NCBI GenBank assembly: GCA_015065505.1
Contig: SVQE01000009.1
Coordinates: 1 to 55,327, forward strand
Source of the DNA: Oscillospiraceae bacterium
GTDB taxonomy: Bacteria; Bacillota; Clostridia; Oscillospirales; Acutalibacteraceae
Direction: 5' to 3'
Length of the DNA: 55,327 bases
Position 1 is the stretch's first letter. Every line of letters begins with the position of its first letter. The translations under genes and the position numbers were made by a program. The notes beneath the pieces are model-generated. The model made no database searches. It was not told the origin of the DNA and worked only from the letters and a program-made list of their open reading frames with translations. Below, piece by piece: positions 47,915-55,327 of the stretch.

Positions 47915-48322
47915 ATGAAAAACGCACTTAAAATTGCGGGAATAATTGCAAATCTGATGTGCTTTATTTCAGGAATATGGGTTTGCATAGTTCAGCTTTT
48001 CAAGCTTGACACATATTTTGTGTTCTTCCTTCCGAATCTGAGTTATGCGGAAAACCTGTGGTTCAATCTGATTTTGTTTGTTCTCGGAATTGCGGCGCTG
48101 ATGTTCGTTTTGCCGATACTCGGTGAAATCTCGCCCGATGAGGTTGAATTCCCGACAGTTTATGCAATCATTCCGCTGATAATCAGCGTTATCGGAATTG
48201 TTTCGGCGTTCTCGCTCACAACCTCAAGAGAAAAGGCTTTAGTAATTATTTCAGCAATTCTTTTCTTCTTTATATCGGGAACAATTATTTATAATTCAGC
48301 AAAAATCTTTCAGGCAAAATAA
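47915..48322 (+). CDS. Four-helix membrane protein
   Basis: 135 aa, very hydrophobic, with four predicted transmembrane segments (about 6-27, 47-68, 82-103 and 109-128) and short polar loops. Family not recognised. AAAGGAG lies 8 nt before the ATG, directly after a stretch of 7-bp repeats that could vary in length and alter expression. It is probably transcribed with hisC and is followed by a strong terminator. Confidence 0.75.
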   Translation: MKNALKIAGIIANLMCFISGIWVCIVQLFKLDTYFVFFLPNLSYAENLWFNLILFVLGIAALMFVLPILGEISPDEVEFPTVYAIIPLIISVIGIVSAFSLTTSREKALVIISAILFFFISGTIIYNSAKIFQAK

Positions 48323-48328
48323 CAAACT

Positions 48329-48383
48329 AATCCGTCATTTTTGATTCCGTTTTTTTAAGGATGATAAATGAACGGATTTTTTT
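48329..48383 (+). terminator. Terminator of the hisC/membrane gene unit
   Basis: AATCCGTCATTT/AAATGAACGGATT (one bulge) with a long T-rich loop, then seven T. Confidence 0.75.
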
Positions 48384-48470
48384 ATTCTTTGATAATTTTA
48401 GGGCGCGTCGCCCACGGCAGCGCTCGCAAACGAACCCCCTAAATTCGTCATTCGTAATTCGTAATTTAGC

Positions 48471-48829
48471 GTATACAGGGGTCTGACCCCTGTATACGCT
48501 AAGGCGTTGTTGCAACGGCGCGTCGAGGTCGCCGCGCCCTACAAATTCGTTAAATGATATGAACACTAAACCTTTGGCACATTATCGCGCCCCGATAACG
48601 CGCAACTCGAAACTCGCAACGCGCAACTATGTATACAGGGGTCTGACCCCTGTATACGCTAAGGCGTTATCGCAACGGCGCGTCGAGGTCGCCGCGCCCT
48701 ACAAATCGTTAAATGATATGAACACTAAACCTTCGGCGCATCATCGTGCCCCGAGAACGCGCAACTCGAAACTCGCAACGCGCAACTATGTATACAGGGG
48801 TCTGACCCCTGTATACGCTAAGGCGTTGC
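48471..48829. repeat. 160-bp tandem repeat headed by a 27-bp palindrome
   Basis: GTATACAGGGGTC-T-GACCCCTGTATAC starts at 48471, 48631 and 48790 (spacing 160 and 159), each followed by GCTAAGGCGTT and an AACGGCGCGTCGAGGTCGCC unit. Two full units plus part of a third. The 646-nt stretch 48323-48968 has no gene; reading frames through it are translations of the repeat. Confidence 0.92.
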
Positions 48830-48931
48830 CGAAACGAATTATATAATTGCCGACCGCAGGTCCCACAACTCTTCACTCTTCACTCTTCATTCTTCACTAT
48901 TCACTCAACTATCCACTACCCACTATCCACT

Positions 48932-48963
48932 AAAAAAACCGACTCAAACGAGTCGGTTTTTTT
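48932..48963 (-). terminator. Terminator of pckG
   Basis: CCGACTC-aaac-GAGTCGG with seven A before and seven T after; works in both directions and lies 6 nt past the pckG stop. Confidence 0.9.
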
Positions 48964-48968
48964 GTTTA

Positions 48969-50747
48969 TTAGTCCTCAAATGCTGCTCTTACTGAAGCAA
49001 GCTCGTCTGCGAGTTCCTGAGGAAGTCTGTCGCCGAACTTAGCATAAAGCTCGTCAACGCCTGCAAATTCCTCTGCCCAGGCATCCTTATCAACATCAAG
49101 GATTGAATCGATTGTTTCAAGAGAAATATCAAGACCTTCGCGGTTGATATCCTTTGCATAGGGAAGGTAGCCGATAGGTGTTTCCTGAGCGTCAACCTTG
49201 CCTTCGCAGCGGTCGATAATCCAGTCGAGAACTCTGAGGTTATCGCCGAATCCGGGCCAGATGAAGTCATCGTTTTCATCCTTACGGAACCAGTTAACAT
49301 TGAAAATCTTCGGTGCTTTTTCGGGGTCGAGACCTGCGCCGATTTCAATCCAGTGCTTCCAGTAGTCGCCCATATTATATCCGCAGAACGGAAGCATAGC
49401 CATCGGGTCGCGGCGAACAACGCCTACTGCGCCTGTTGCTGCTGCAGTTGTTTCAGAACCCATAATTGAACCAACGAATACGCCGTTGTTCCAGCTCTTT
49501 GACTGATATACAAGCGGAGTGAGCTTAGCTCTTCTGCCGCCGAATACGAATGCAGAAATCGGAACACCGTTCGGATTTTCAAATTCGGGTGATAAGCAGG
49601 GGCAGTTAACAGCGGGAGCAGTAAATCTTGAGTTCGGGTTTGCAAGAGGCTCATCGGATGTGCCGTTGATTTCCTCGCCCTTCCAGTTAATGCAGTGAGT
49701 CGGAGGATTCTTATCAAGCTTCTCCCACCAAACTGTATTGTTATCAAGGTTGTGGCAAACGTTAGTAAATATTGTTCCCTTCTTTGTTGCTGCAAGAGCA
49801 TTCGGGTTTGACTTCTCGTTTGTTCCGGGAGCAACGCCGAAGAAACCGTTTTCGGGGTTGATTGCATAAAGTCTTCCGTCGGGACCTTTTCTTATCCATG
49901 AAATATCGTCGCCTACGCACTCAACCTTATAGCCCTTTGCAAGATATCCCTCGGGAGGAATAAGCATTGCAAGGTTGGTTTTACCGCAAGCTGAGGGGAA
50001 TGCTGCGCAGATATATTTTGTTTCCTCACCGGGTCTTGTGAGACCGAGGATGAGCATATGCTCTGCCTGCCAGCCCTCGTTTTTACCGAGATAAGAAGCA
50101 ATACGAAGTGCAAAGCACTTTTTGCCGAGAAGAACGTTTCCGCCGTATGCAGAGTTAACTGAAATAATTGTGTTATCCTCGGGGAACTGAACAATCCATC
50201 TGTTTTCGGGGTCAACATTGCACTTGCAGTGCATTCCGCGAACCCAGTCATCGCTGTCGCCGAGAGCATCAAGAACGGCTGTGCCAACTCTTGTCATAAT
50301 CTCCATATTGAGAACAACATAGATTGAGTCTGTTATTTCAATACCAATCTTTGAGAACGGAGAACCAACGGGACCCATTGAATAGGGAATGATATACATT
50401 GTTCTACCCTTATATGCCTCTTTTGCAATTTCATCAAGCATTGCATAGCACTCTTTGGGGTCCATCCAGTGATTTGTGGGGCCTGCATCCTCTTCCTTGC
50501 TTGTGCAGATAAGAGTTCTTGCCTCAACACGGGCAACGTCGTTTACTGCAGTTCTGTGAAGATAGCAGTCGGGAAGTAAATCCTGATTGAGCTTCACCAT
50601 TTCGCCTGTTTCACAAGCTTCTGCACGAAGTGCGTCAATCTGCTCCTGTGAGCCGTCAATCCAGATAATCTGTGCCGGCTTTAAGAAATCAACCTTCTCA
50701 TCAAGCCATGCAAGGAGCGACGGATTTTTAGTTAAATTTGTCTGCAT
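48969..50747 (-). CDS. pckG: Phosphoenolpyruvate carboxykinase (GTP)
   Basis: 592 aa. Interconverts oxaloacetate + GTP and PEP + CO2 + GDP; in anaerobes it often runs towards oxaloacetate for succinate or anaplerosis. Signatures of the GTP type are RTMYIIPYSMGPVGSP, the nucleotide loop FPSACGKTNLAML (near residue 250, with the reactive Cys), WIRKGPDGRLYAINPENGFFGVAPG and NWFRKDENDDF. It is full length. AAGGAG precedes the ATG. Single gene with a strong terminator. Confidence 0.97.
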   Translation of the reverse strand: MQTNLTKNPSLLAWLDEKVDFLKPAQIIWIDGSQEQIDALRAEACETGEMVKLNQDLLPDCYLHRTAVNDVARVEARTLICTSKEEDAGPTNHWMDPKECYAMLDEIAKEAYKGRTMYIIPYSMGPVGSPFSKIGIEITDSIYVVLNMEIMTRVGTAVLDALGDSDDWVRGMHCKCNVDPENRWIVQFPEDNTIISVNSAYGGNVLLGKKCFALRIASYLGKNEGWQAEHMLILGLTRPGEETKYICAAFPSACGKTNLAMLIPPEGYLAKGYKVECVGDDISWIRKGPDGRLYAINPENGFFGVAPGTNEKSNPNALAATKKGTIFTNVCHNLDNNTVWWEKLDKNPPTHCINWKGEEINGTSDEPLANPNSRFTAPAVNCPCLSPEFENPNGVPISAFVFGGRRAKLTPLVYQSKSWNNGVFVGSIMGSETTAAATGAVGVVRRDPMAMLPFCGYNMGDYWKHWIEIGAGLDPEKAPKIFNVNWFRKDENDDFIWPGFGDNLRVLDWIIDRCEGKVDAQETPIGYLPYAKDINREGLDISLETIDSILDVDKDAWAEEFAGVDELYAKFGDRLPQELADELASVRAAFED

Positions 50748-50854
50748 AATTTATCTCCTTAAAAAATGATTAATGTGTTTTTATCAAAAAAGGGCAAAGC
50801 CTTTTTTATCAGTATAATTATAACAATTTTCAGTGAAATTTCAATAGTTAATAA

Positions 50855-50902
50855 TAAAAAACTTGAGATTTATCGTATACGCGATAAATCTCAAGTTTTT
50901 TT
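50855..50902 (-). terminator. Long bidirectional hairpin upstream of pckG
   Basis: A perfect 16-bp stem (50860-50875/50882-50897), with A-run before and T-run after, can end the minus-strand secreted-protein operon before pckG. Confidence 0.85.
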
Positions 50903-50904
50903 AG

Positions 50905-51026
50905 TTTCAAGTGCAAAGCTCCGAGCTCCGAGTTGTCGGGTCGCTTTGCTCCGATTATATTATTTTTTGTCCGAGCGCAGCGAGTAACCTGAACATGGAA
51001 CTTGGTGCTCGAAACTCGGAACTGAA
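50905..51026. repeat. Dispersed copy of the 127-bp repeat unit
   Basis: Contains CTCCGAGTTGTCGGGTCGC, CTCCGATTATATTA, TCCGAGCGCAGCGAGTAACC and GAACATGGAACTTGG in the same order as 41722-42229, about 10 kb away, in the same orientation. Confidence 0.85.
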
Positions 51027-52148
51027 TTAAGACTTAGTCGTAACCGTTTTTGCCTTGCTCCAGGGTGAATAATATTTAGTTCCGTTAACCGTTTTATAGG
51101 TGCGAACGCGAACATAATACTTTTTCTTAGCCTTAAGACCTGTTACGGTTTTGCTTGAGGTCTTTGTTCCCTTTACCGTAACTGTTTTCTTATTATTTGT
51201 GAACTTACTGTTTGTTGCATACTGAACCTGATAGCCGCTTGTCTGAGTTGCCTGCTTTGCCCATTTAACCGTAAAGCCCTTACTCTTTGCCGAAACCGAT
51301 TTAGCCTCAGTTCCCTTGGGATTGATTTTAAATTTTGCGGCGTAGGTGCCCTCATATTCGTTTTTGAAGGTTATTTTAACCTTTGCGATGCCAACATTTT
51401 TGTTATTTGAATACTTAACCGTGTAGTTTTTCTTCGATATCTTGTTGCCCTTGCTGTCTTTAACGGTAACAGTGGGCTTTCTCTCTTTGCCGTTGTAGGT
51501 CAAAACGGAAGCCGAAAGAGTAATTGACTTAACCTTTCTGATGGTTTTTGTCTTTTTGTAATACACACAGCCGTTTCTGTCGCAGGCGGTGTAGTACATT
51601 CCGCTTTCATTGTTCTTTAAATCCTGCTCAACGGTTGAGGCGAAAATATCATCATAATAGTGATGGGTGTGTTTGTTGATAACAACGTTTGAGGTGTAGC
51701 TTCCGTAGGAATAGCTTGCTGCAACAAGATAATATGTTTTACCTGCTTTAAGATTGCCGCATACCGAAGGATATGGCGACTCCTCTGTATCAACCTTCCC
51801 GTCAACCGAGGCAGCCATACCGATTCCCAAATACTCGTCGTTTTCATCCGTGATAAATGTAGCAGCCATTGAAAAGCTCGCGTCCACCGAGGGGTCTACT
51901 GCCGGAGCATACGGGGTGTCGAAAACAAATTCGTAATAACCGCTTTCCGTCGGTGCAAACTTGCAGATATAGGCATTTTTTGCTGCTTGTTCGTCATCTA
52001 TTGAAACGCCTTTAAGCGTTACGCTGAAGCTTTCGCCAAGCGCTCTTTCGGGTGCTTTTGCTTTAGTTGCCGCAAACGCGTTCACCGAGAACGAAAGCGA
52101 GCAGACAAGCATTGCCAGCGCCATAATAACCGATAATGATTTTTTCAT
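51027..52148 (-). CDS. Secreted protein with Ig-like and fibronectin III domains
   Basis: 373 aa from MKKSLSVIMALAML (ATG at 52148; AGGAGAG upstream; the longer frame from 52271 has no ribosome site). Signal peptide 1-26 (ending AFA), a beta-rich N-terminal domain (~35-165), a cysteine-containing stretch (YTACDRNGCVYYKK), an Ig-like module (VLTYNGKERKPTVTV ... YAAKFKINPKG) and a C-terminal Fn3 domain (GFTVKWAKQ...SGYQVQYATN...YYVRVRTYK). It has no catalytic motif; probably an adhesin or surface-binding protein. It follows the leucine-rich-repeat gene on the same strand by 91 nt and shares module types with it. Confidence 0.85.
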   Translation of the reverse strand: MKKSLSVIMALAMLVCSLSFSVNAFAATKAKAPERALGESFSVTLKGVSIDDEQAAKNAYICKFAPTESGYYEFVFDTPYAPAVDPSVDASFSMAATFITDENDEYLGIGMAASVDGKVDTEESPYPSVCGNLKAGKTYYLVAASYSYGSYTSNVVINKHTHHYYDDIFASTVEQDLKNNESGMYYTACDRNGCVYYKKTKTIRKVKSITLSASVLTYNGKERKPTVTVKDSKGNKISKKNYTVKYSNNKNVGIAKVKITFKNEYEGTYAAKFKINPKGTEAKSVSAKSKGFTVKWAKQATQTSGYQVQYATNSKFTNNKKTVTVKGTKTSSKTVTGLKAKKKYYVRVRTYKTVNGTKYYSPWSKAKTVTTKS

Positions 52149-52239
52149 AATTAATCTCTCCTTTTGACGGTAGGTTTTTTGAGAATGATTTCTCAAATTT
52201 AATGTAGCACCTTTTGTGTTACAAATCAAGGTTTTGTTG

Positions 52240-54249
52240 CTATTTTTTATAAACCAGCTTTGTCTTTTCACCGTTTACCGTAGTTGAGGAATCAACTATT
52301 TTATATGCACAGATTTTGAACTTATATGTTTTTTTATTCTTCAGCGTTTCGCCCGACGGGGTTTTTGAAACGGTTACCTTATTCTTTGAAGCGCCCCTCA
52401 TGGTTTTTATTAGCTCATACTTCTTTGTTTTGGGGTTATACATATAAATCTTATATCCGCTGACACCGCTTCGCTTATTCCATTTAAGCGTGAGCGAGGT
52501 TGCACTCTGCTTTGAAACCTTGAAGCCCGAAATCTTTTTCGGCTTTATTTTAAAGGTTACTTTCTTGCTTGATTTATAATGCAAGCCGATTCCCGTAACG
52601 GTTACTGTTGCAACACCGGGAGCGGTATTATCTGAATAAGAAAGCTTGAAATCCGTTCCTTTTTTGAGCTTTTTGCCGTTATATGTAACGCTTACCCCGG
52701 GCTTTATTGCCTTGCCTGTTTCAGTGAAGGATTTAACTTCTAAGCTAATCTTGCAGCTGCCGATATTTCTTTTAAGCATCGGAATTACTTCGGTGACGGT
52801 TGTTTCGCCGCATCTGTCGCAAACCTTGTGGCGCTTGCCCTTTGAAGTATAGGTTGCCTCTTTATCAATAATCCAGTCGCTTTCCTTATGTCCCAAAGGC
52901 TCAACAACTGTTCTGTTGAAATGCTCGCCGCAATAGGTGCAGGCATATTCGGTGTAGCCCTGCTTTGTGCAGGTTGGCGAAACAATATCGTAAACATATG
53001 AATATGTGTGCGCGCATTCGCCGTCTGTTACAAGGGTTATATTGTTGTTATACGCATACTGATATGCCGCAGTGTTTGCAGGCGTTGTTATTGAAAAATC
53101 ACCGTAGAGCTTGTATTCCTCGGACTCTTCAATATAGTAGTAACCCAGAGCGTGATTGCCGATTGAATTAACGCTTCTGCCGATTCTCATATTCTTAAGC
53201 GAAGGGCAGTTCAAAAATGCACATTCACCGATATTTGAAACCGTTGCCCCGAGGGTTACGCTTTTAAGCACTGCACAATCCGAAAACGCATACGAGCGTA
53301 TATCAAGCATGGAGGTTCCCATTTCAATGCTTTCAAGGTTTTTCGCACCGAAGAAGGAATATGAAGCGGCAACCATAACCGTATCGGGTATTTTATATGA
53401 TTTATCATTCTTAGCCGCAGGATATGCGATAAGCTGAGTTTTATTTTTATTCTCTGAAAGCGAGAACAAAACGCCGTTTTCAGCCGCAAATTCCTCGTTA
53501 TTTGAGTTAACCGCAAAAGCTGTCAGGCTTGAGCAGTTTCTGAATGCTGCAAGACCTATGCTGCTTACGGATTGAGGAATTGCTATTGTTATAAGGCTTG
53601 TGCAGCCGTTGAATGCGCTTGCGCCTATTGATTCAAGCTTACTGCTGAGGGATACTGCAATAATTCCCGTACACTCTGCAAATGCGCTTGTTCCTATCGT
53701 GGTTACGGAATTGCCGCCCACAATGCCCGTTATTTCCTTTGCGCCGTAGAAAGCGCAGGTGAAAACATTTTCAACGCTGCTCGGAATTGAATAAACGGAT
53801 GTTATATTCGGGGTAAGTGCATTTGGATAGCAATAAAGAATTTTTCCCTCTTTATCGAAAAGAACTCCGCCGACTGAGGAATAATTCTCATTTTCCTCTG
53901 CAACGGCTATTTCTTTAAGCGAGGTGTGATATCTGTTAAGGTGGAAGATGTTTTCCATAATCTTAACGGATTTCGGAATGGTTATCTTTGTTATTTCAAC
54001 GGAATCAAACATTTCAAGATTAACGCTCTGAACCTCGTATTTATTTCCGTTTGTTTCAATGATTTCGGGAATTACAACATCGGTTGCAGTTCCCTTATAT
54101 CCCGTTATAACTGCAACGGCTTCCTCGGGGGTTACAGAGTATTCAAAGAGCTCGTCATCCGAAACAAGTGCAAGCGCCGTTATCGGAAACGATGAAACCG
54201 CTAAGATAACAGAGAGCAGAATTGCTAAAAGGCTTCTTGAATTTCGCAT
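52240..54249 (-). CDS. Secreted BspA-like leucine-rich repeat protein with Fn3 tail
   Basis: 669 aa. Signal peptide 1-28 (ending ALA). Residues ~40-390 are BspA/LRR_5-type repeats of ~23 residues (e.g. TSAFAECTGIIAVSLSSKLESI, SAFNGCTSLITIAIPQSVSSI). Then a zinc-finger-like block with CxxC pairs (CTYCGEHF, CDRCGET), an Ig-like module (VTYNGKKLKKGTDFKLSYS) and an Fn3 domain (LTLKWNKRSGVSGYKIYM). Such proteins bind host or bacterial surfaces. Its ATG overlaps the stop of the upstream gene (TAATG), so it is translationally coupled to the MMPL/YhgE-like gene. Confidence 0.9.
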   Translation of the reverse strand: MRNSRSLLAILLSVILAVSSFPITALALVSDDELFEYSVTPEEAVAVITGYKGTATDVVIPEIIETNGNKYEVQSVNLEMFDSVEITKITIPKSVKIMENIFHLNRYHTSLKEIAVAEENENYSSVGGVLFDKEGKILYCYPNALTPNITSVYSIPSSVENVFTCAFYGAKEITGIVGGNSVTTIGTSAFAECTGIIAVSLSSKLESIGASAFNGCTSLITIAIPQSVSSIGLAAFRNCSSLTAFAVNSNNEEFAAENGVLFSLSENKNKTQLIAYPAAKNDKSYKIPDTVMVAASYSFFGAKNLESIEMGTSMLDIRSYAFSDCAVLKSVTLGATVSNIGECAFLNCPSLKNMRIGRSVNSIGNHALGYYYIEESEEYKLYGDFSITTPANTAAYQYAYNNNITLVTDGECAHTYSYVYDIVSPTCTKQGYTEYACTYCGEHFNRTVVEPLGHKESDWIIDKEATYTSKGKRHKVCDRCGETTVTEVIPMLKRNIGSCKISLEVKSFTETGKAIKPGVSVTYNGKKLKKGTDFKLSYSDNTAPGVATVTVTGIGLHYKSSKKVTFKIKPKKISGFKVSKQSATSLTLKWNKRSGVSGYKIYMYNPKTKKYELIKTMRGASKNKVTVSKTPSGETLKNKKTYKFKICAYKIVDSSTTVNGEKTKLVYKK

Positions 54250-55327
54250 TATTTATCCCCCTTTCCGAATATCTTGTTAAACAAATCTTTAATTCTTTCG
54301 GTGAAGGTTTTTTCCTTCGGCGCAGACTTTTTGGCAGGCGCCTGCTGCTGTTTTACTATCGGATTGGTTGTGAAAACAAACTGAACATTTTCAACGCCTT
54401 CGTTCTTTTCGCTTGTGTATGAAACGGGAACGAAATCGGAATGGTCGTAATCCGCAGTCATTGAATTGATTGCGTTTTCAACAACCTCGGGTAAATCCTT
54501 GGTGCCGTTATAAAGCTGCGAGGTTCCGTCCTTAAGCGCCTCAACACCGTCGTTAAGCTGGGAAACACCATCCGCAGCGTCCGCAAGACCTGCATCAAAT
54601 TCGGTGTAGTTATCTGCAATTGCGCTTACGCCGTTTGTGAACTGAACAAGACCCGCATCAAAGTTCTTATAGTTATCATAAAGCAGCTGCATACCGCTTC
54701 TCAGCTCTTTGAGCTGATCTATCATTTCCTTGTTCTTAAGAAGCTCATCAACCTGCTTTGAAAGAGTGTCTATCTCGGTTGAAAGAATATTCATTGTTGC
54801 GCTCATACTGCTGTTTGAGGATTCCATTGCAGGACCTATGGCGTTGAAGGTTGATTTAACCGTCTGAGCTGCATAATAGGTCTGAACAAGAGTTCCGAGC
54901 GCCTCATTGCCCGGATTCTTTTCATATAATTCGGCAATATCCTCGGCGGTAACCGTATTTTCGGGTATTGCGTCAATGGCGACCTTAAGCGCGTTATAAA
55001 GCGCTGTGGTTGTTGAGCTCATACCCTCAAGCACCTCGGGAACCTCTTTAAGAATCTTATTGAGGTTTTCCATTTCATCATAGATGTCTTTAATCTTCTG
55101 AATATCCTCATCCGTCAGCGTTTCGTTGAGGGATTTTGATATAAGCTGCAGAGCATCCCTGATTTCGCTTGAGCCCTGAACAAGCATATCCGAAGCTGCG
55201 TTGAGCTGTTCAAGACCGTTCATAATCTGAGTTGAGCCGTCGCTGAGCTGTGCGGCGCCGTCCTCAAGCTGTTTAGCGCCGTCCTTTAGCTTTGCAACAC
55301 CAGAATCGAGCTGAGCAATGCCGTCTG
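54249..55327 (-). CDS. C-terminal part of an MMPL/YhgE-like protein with DG heptad repeats
   Basis: A partial gene; it is open to the window edge. The visible ~358 residues include repeated heptads of the type [DE]-G-[AS]-x-Q-L (AKQLEDGAAQLSDGSTQ, and later AADGVSQLNDGVEALKDGTS), long coiled coils and a tail with FVPVSYTSEKNEGVENVQFVF followed by a basic, probably cytoplasmic, end (KTFTERIKDLFNKIFG). This pattern occurs in the extracytoplasmic part of Firmicute MMPL/RND-like and YhgE/Pip proteins that export wall- or lipid-linked molecules. The membrane part lies outside the window. Confidence 0.7.
   Translation of the reverse strand, partial: DGIAQLDSGVAKLKDGAKQLEDGAAQLSDGSTQIMNGLEQLNAASDMLVQGSSEIRDALQLISKSLNETLTDEDIQKIKDIYDEMENLNKILKEVPEVLEGMSSTTTALYNALKVAIDAIPENTVTAEDIAELYEKNPGNEALGTLVQTYYAAQTVKSTFNAIGPAMESSNSSMSATMNILSTEIDTLSKQVDELLKNKEMIDQLKELRSGMQLLYDNYKNFDAGLVQFTNGVSAIADNYTEFDAGLADAADGVSQLNDGVEALKDGTSQLYNGTKDLPEVVENAINSMTADYDHSDFVPVSYTSEKNEGVENVQFVFTTNPIVKQQQAPAKKSAPKEKTFTERIKDLFNKIFGKGDK

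Noticed and set aside
48327-48846. Two reading frames of 79 and 95 aa in the repeat stretch
   Set aside because: They are translations of the 160-bp tandem repeat, with no ribosome sites.

Overview
The window comes from a low-GC, spore-forming Clostridia-type Firmicute, probably a gut Ruminococcaceae/Oscillospiraceae-like organism. The basis is a gpr-spoIIP sporulation pair, strong AGGAGG-type ribosome sites, a GTP-type PEP carboxykinase, secreted lectin/Fn3/leucine-rich-repeat proteins, a GH43 enzyme and many intergenic palindromic repeats. The species cannot be named from the sequence.

Layout. (1) 1-6.5 kb is chromosomal backbone: spoIIP and gpr (minus), rpsT, a small membrane protein, a patatin-like lipase, an overlooked type I toxin-antitoxin-like locus (4058-4391), and a large secreted CHAP/lectin protein. 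(2) About 6.7-37.1 kb is accessory DNA, plausibly one integrative mobilizable element. TnpV lies at its left. ParM/ParR, an Xre/nucleotidyltransferase toxin-antitoxin pair, MobC, a relaxase, ParB, TnpW and a large serine recombinase lie at its right. (3) 37.3-55.3 kb is backbone again: a membrane protein, a lysophospholipase-like hydrolase, mscL, a radical SAM protein, rsmI, a TrmN6-like methyltransferase, an SDR enzyme, GH43, hisC, pckG, two secreted surface proteins and the end of an MMPL/YhgE-like protein. Repeats separate many of these genes.

The accessory region holds the most interesting biology. From 9.5 to 14.4 kb I find five copies of a promoter-like element, [GA]CTTAA[CT] then TATT[AT]AC, each with exactly the same internal spacing. 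Four on the minus strand precede a glycine-rich 76-aa protein, a 33-aa peptide plus cell-wall amidase, a 45-aa basic peptide, and a DUF1292/CARF-like/sigma operon. One on the plus strand precedes a membrane protein, a small protein and a VirD4-like ATPase. The third gene of the minus operon encodes a divergent sigma-70-like protein, the obvious candidate to read these elements. This looks like a self-contained sigma regulon that also includes a CARF-like sensor domain.

Downstream of the VirD4-like gene are a SpoVG homologue and a 2649-residue STAND-type ATPase ending in an HEPN-like R-x4-H motif, a typical architecture for a defence effector. On the opposite strand is a ~1009-residue protein with RNPH and GGADFDGD motifs, the signature of two-barrel RNA polymerases (eukaryotic RdRP/QDE-1 and YonO type). 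So the same accessory region appears to encode both its own sigma-like factor and a single-subunit RNA polymerase-like enzyme. Whether the two cooperate is unknown.
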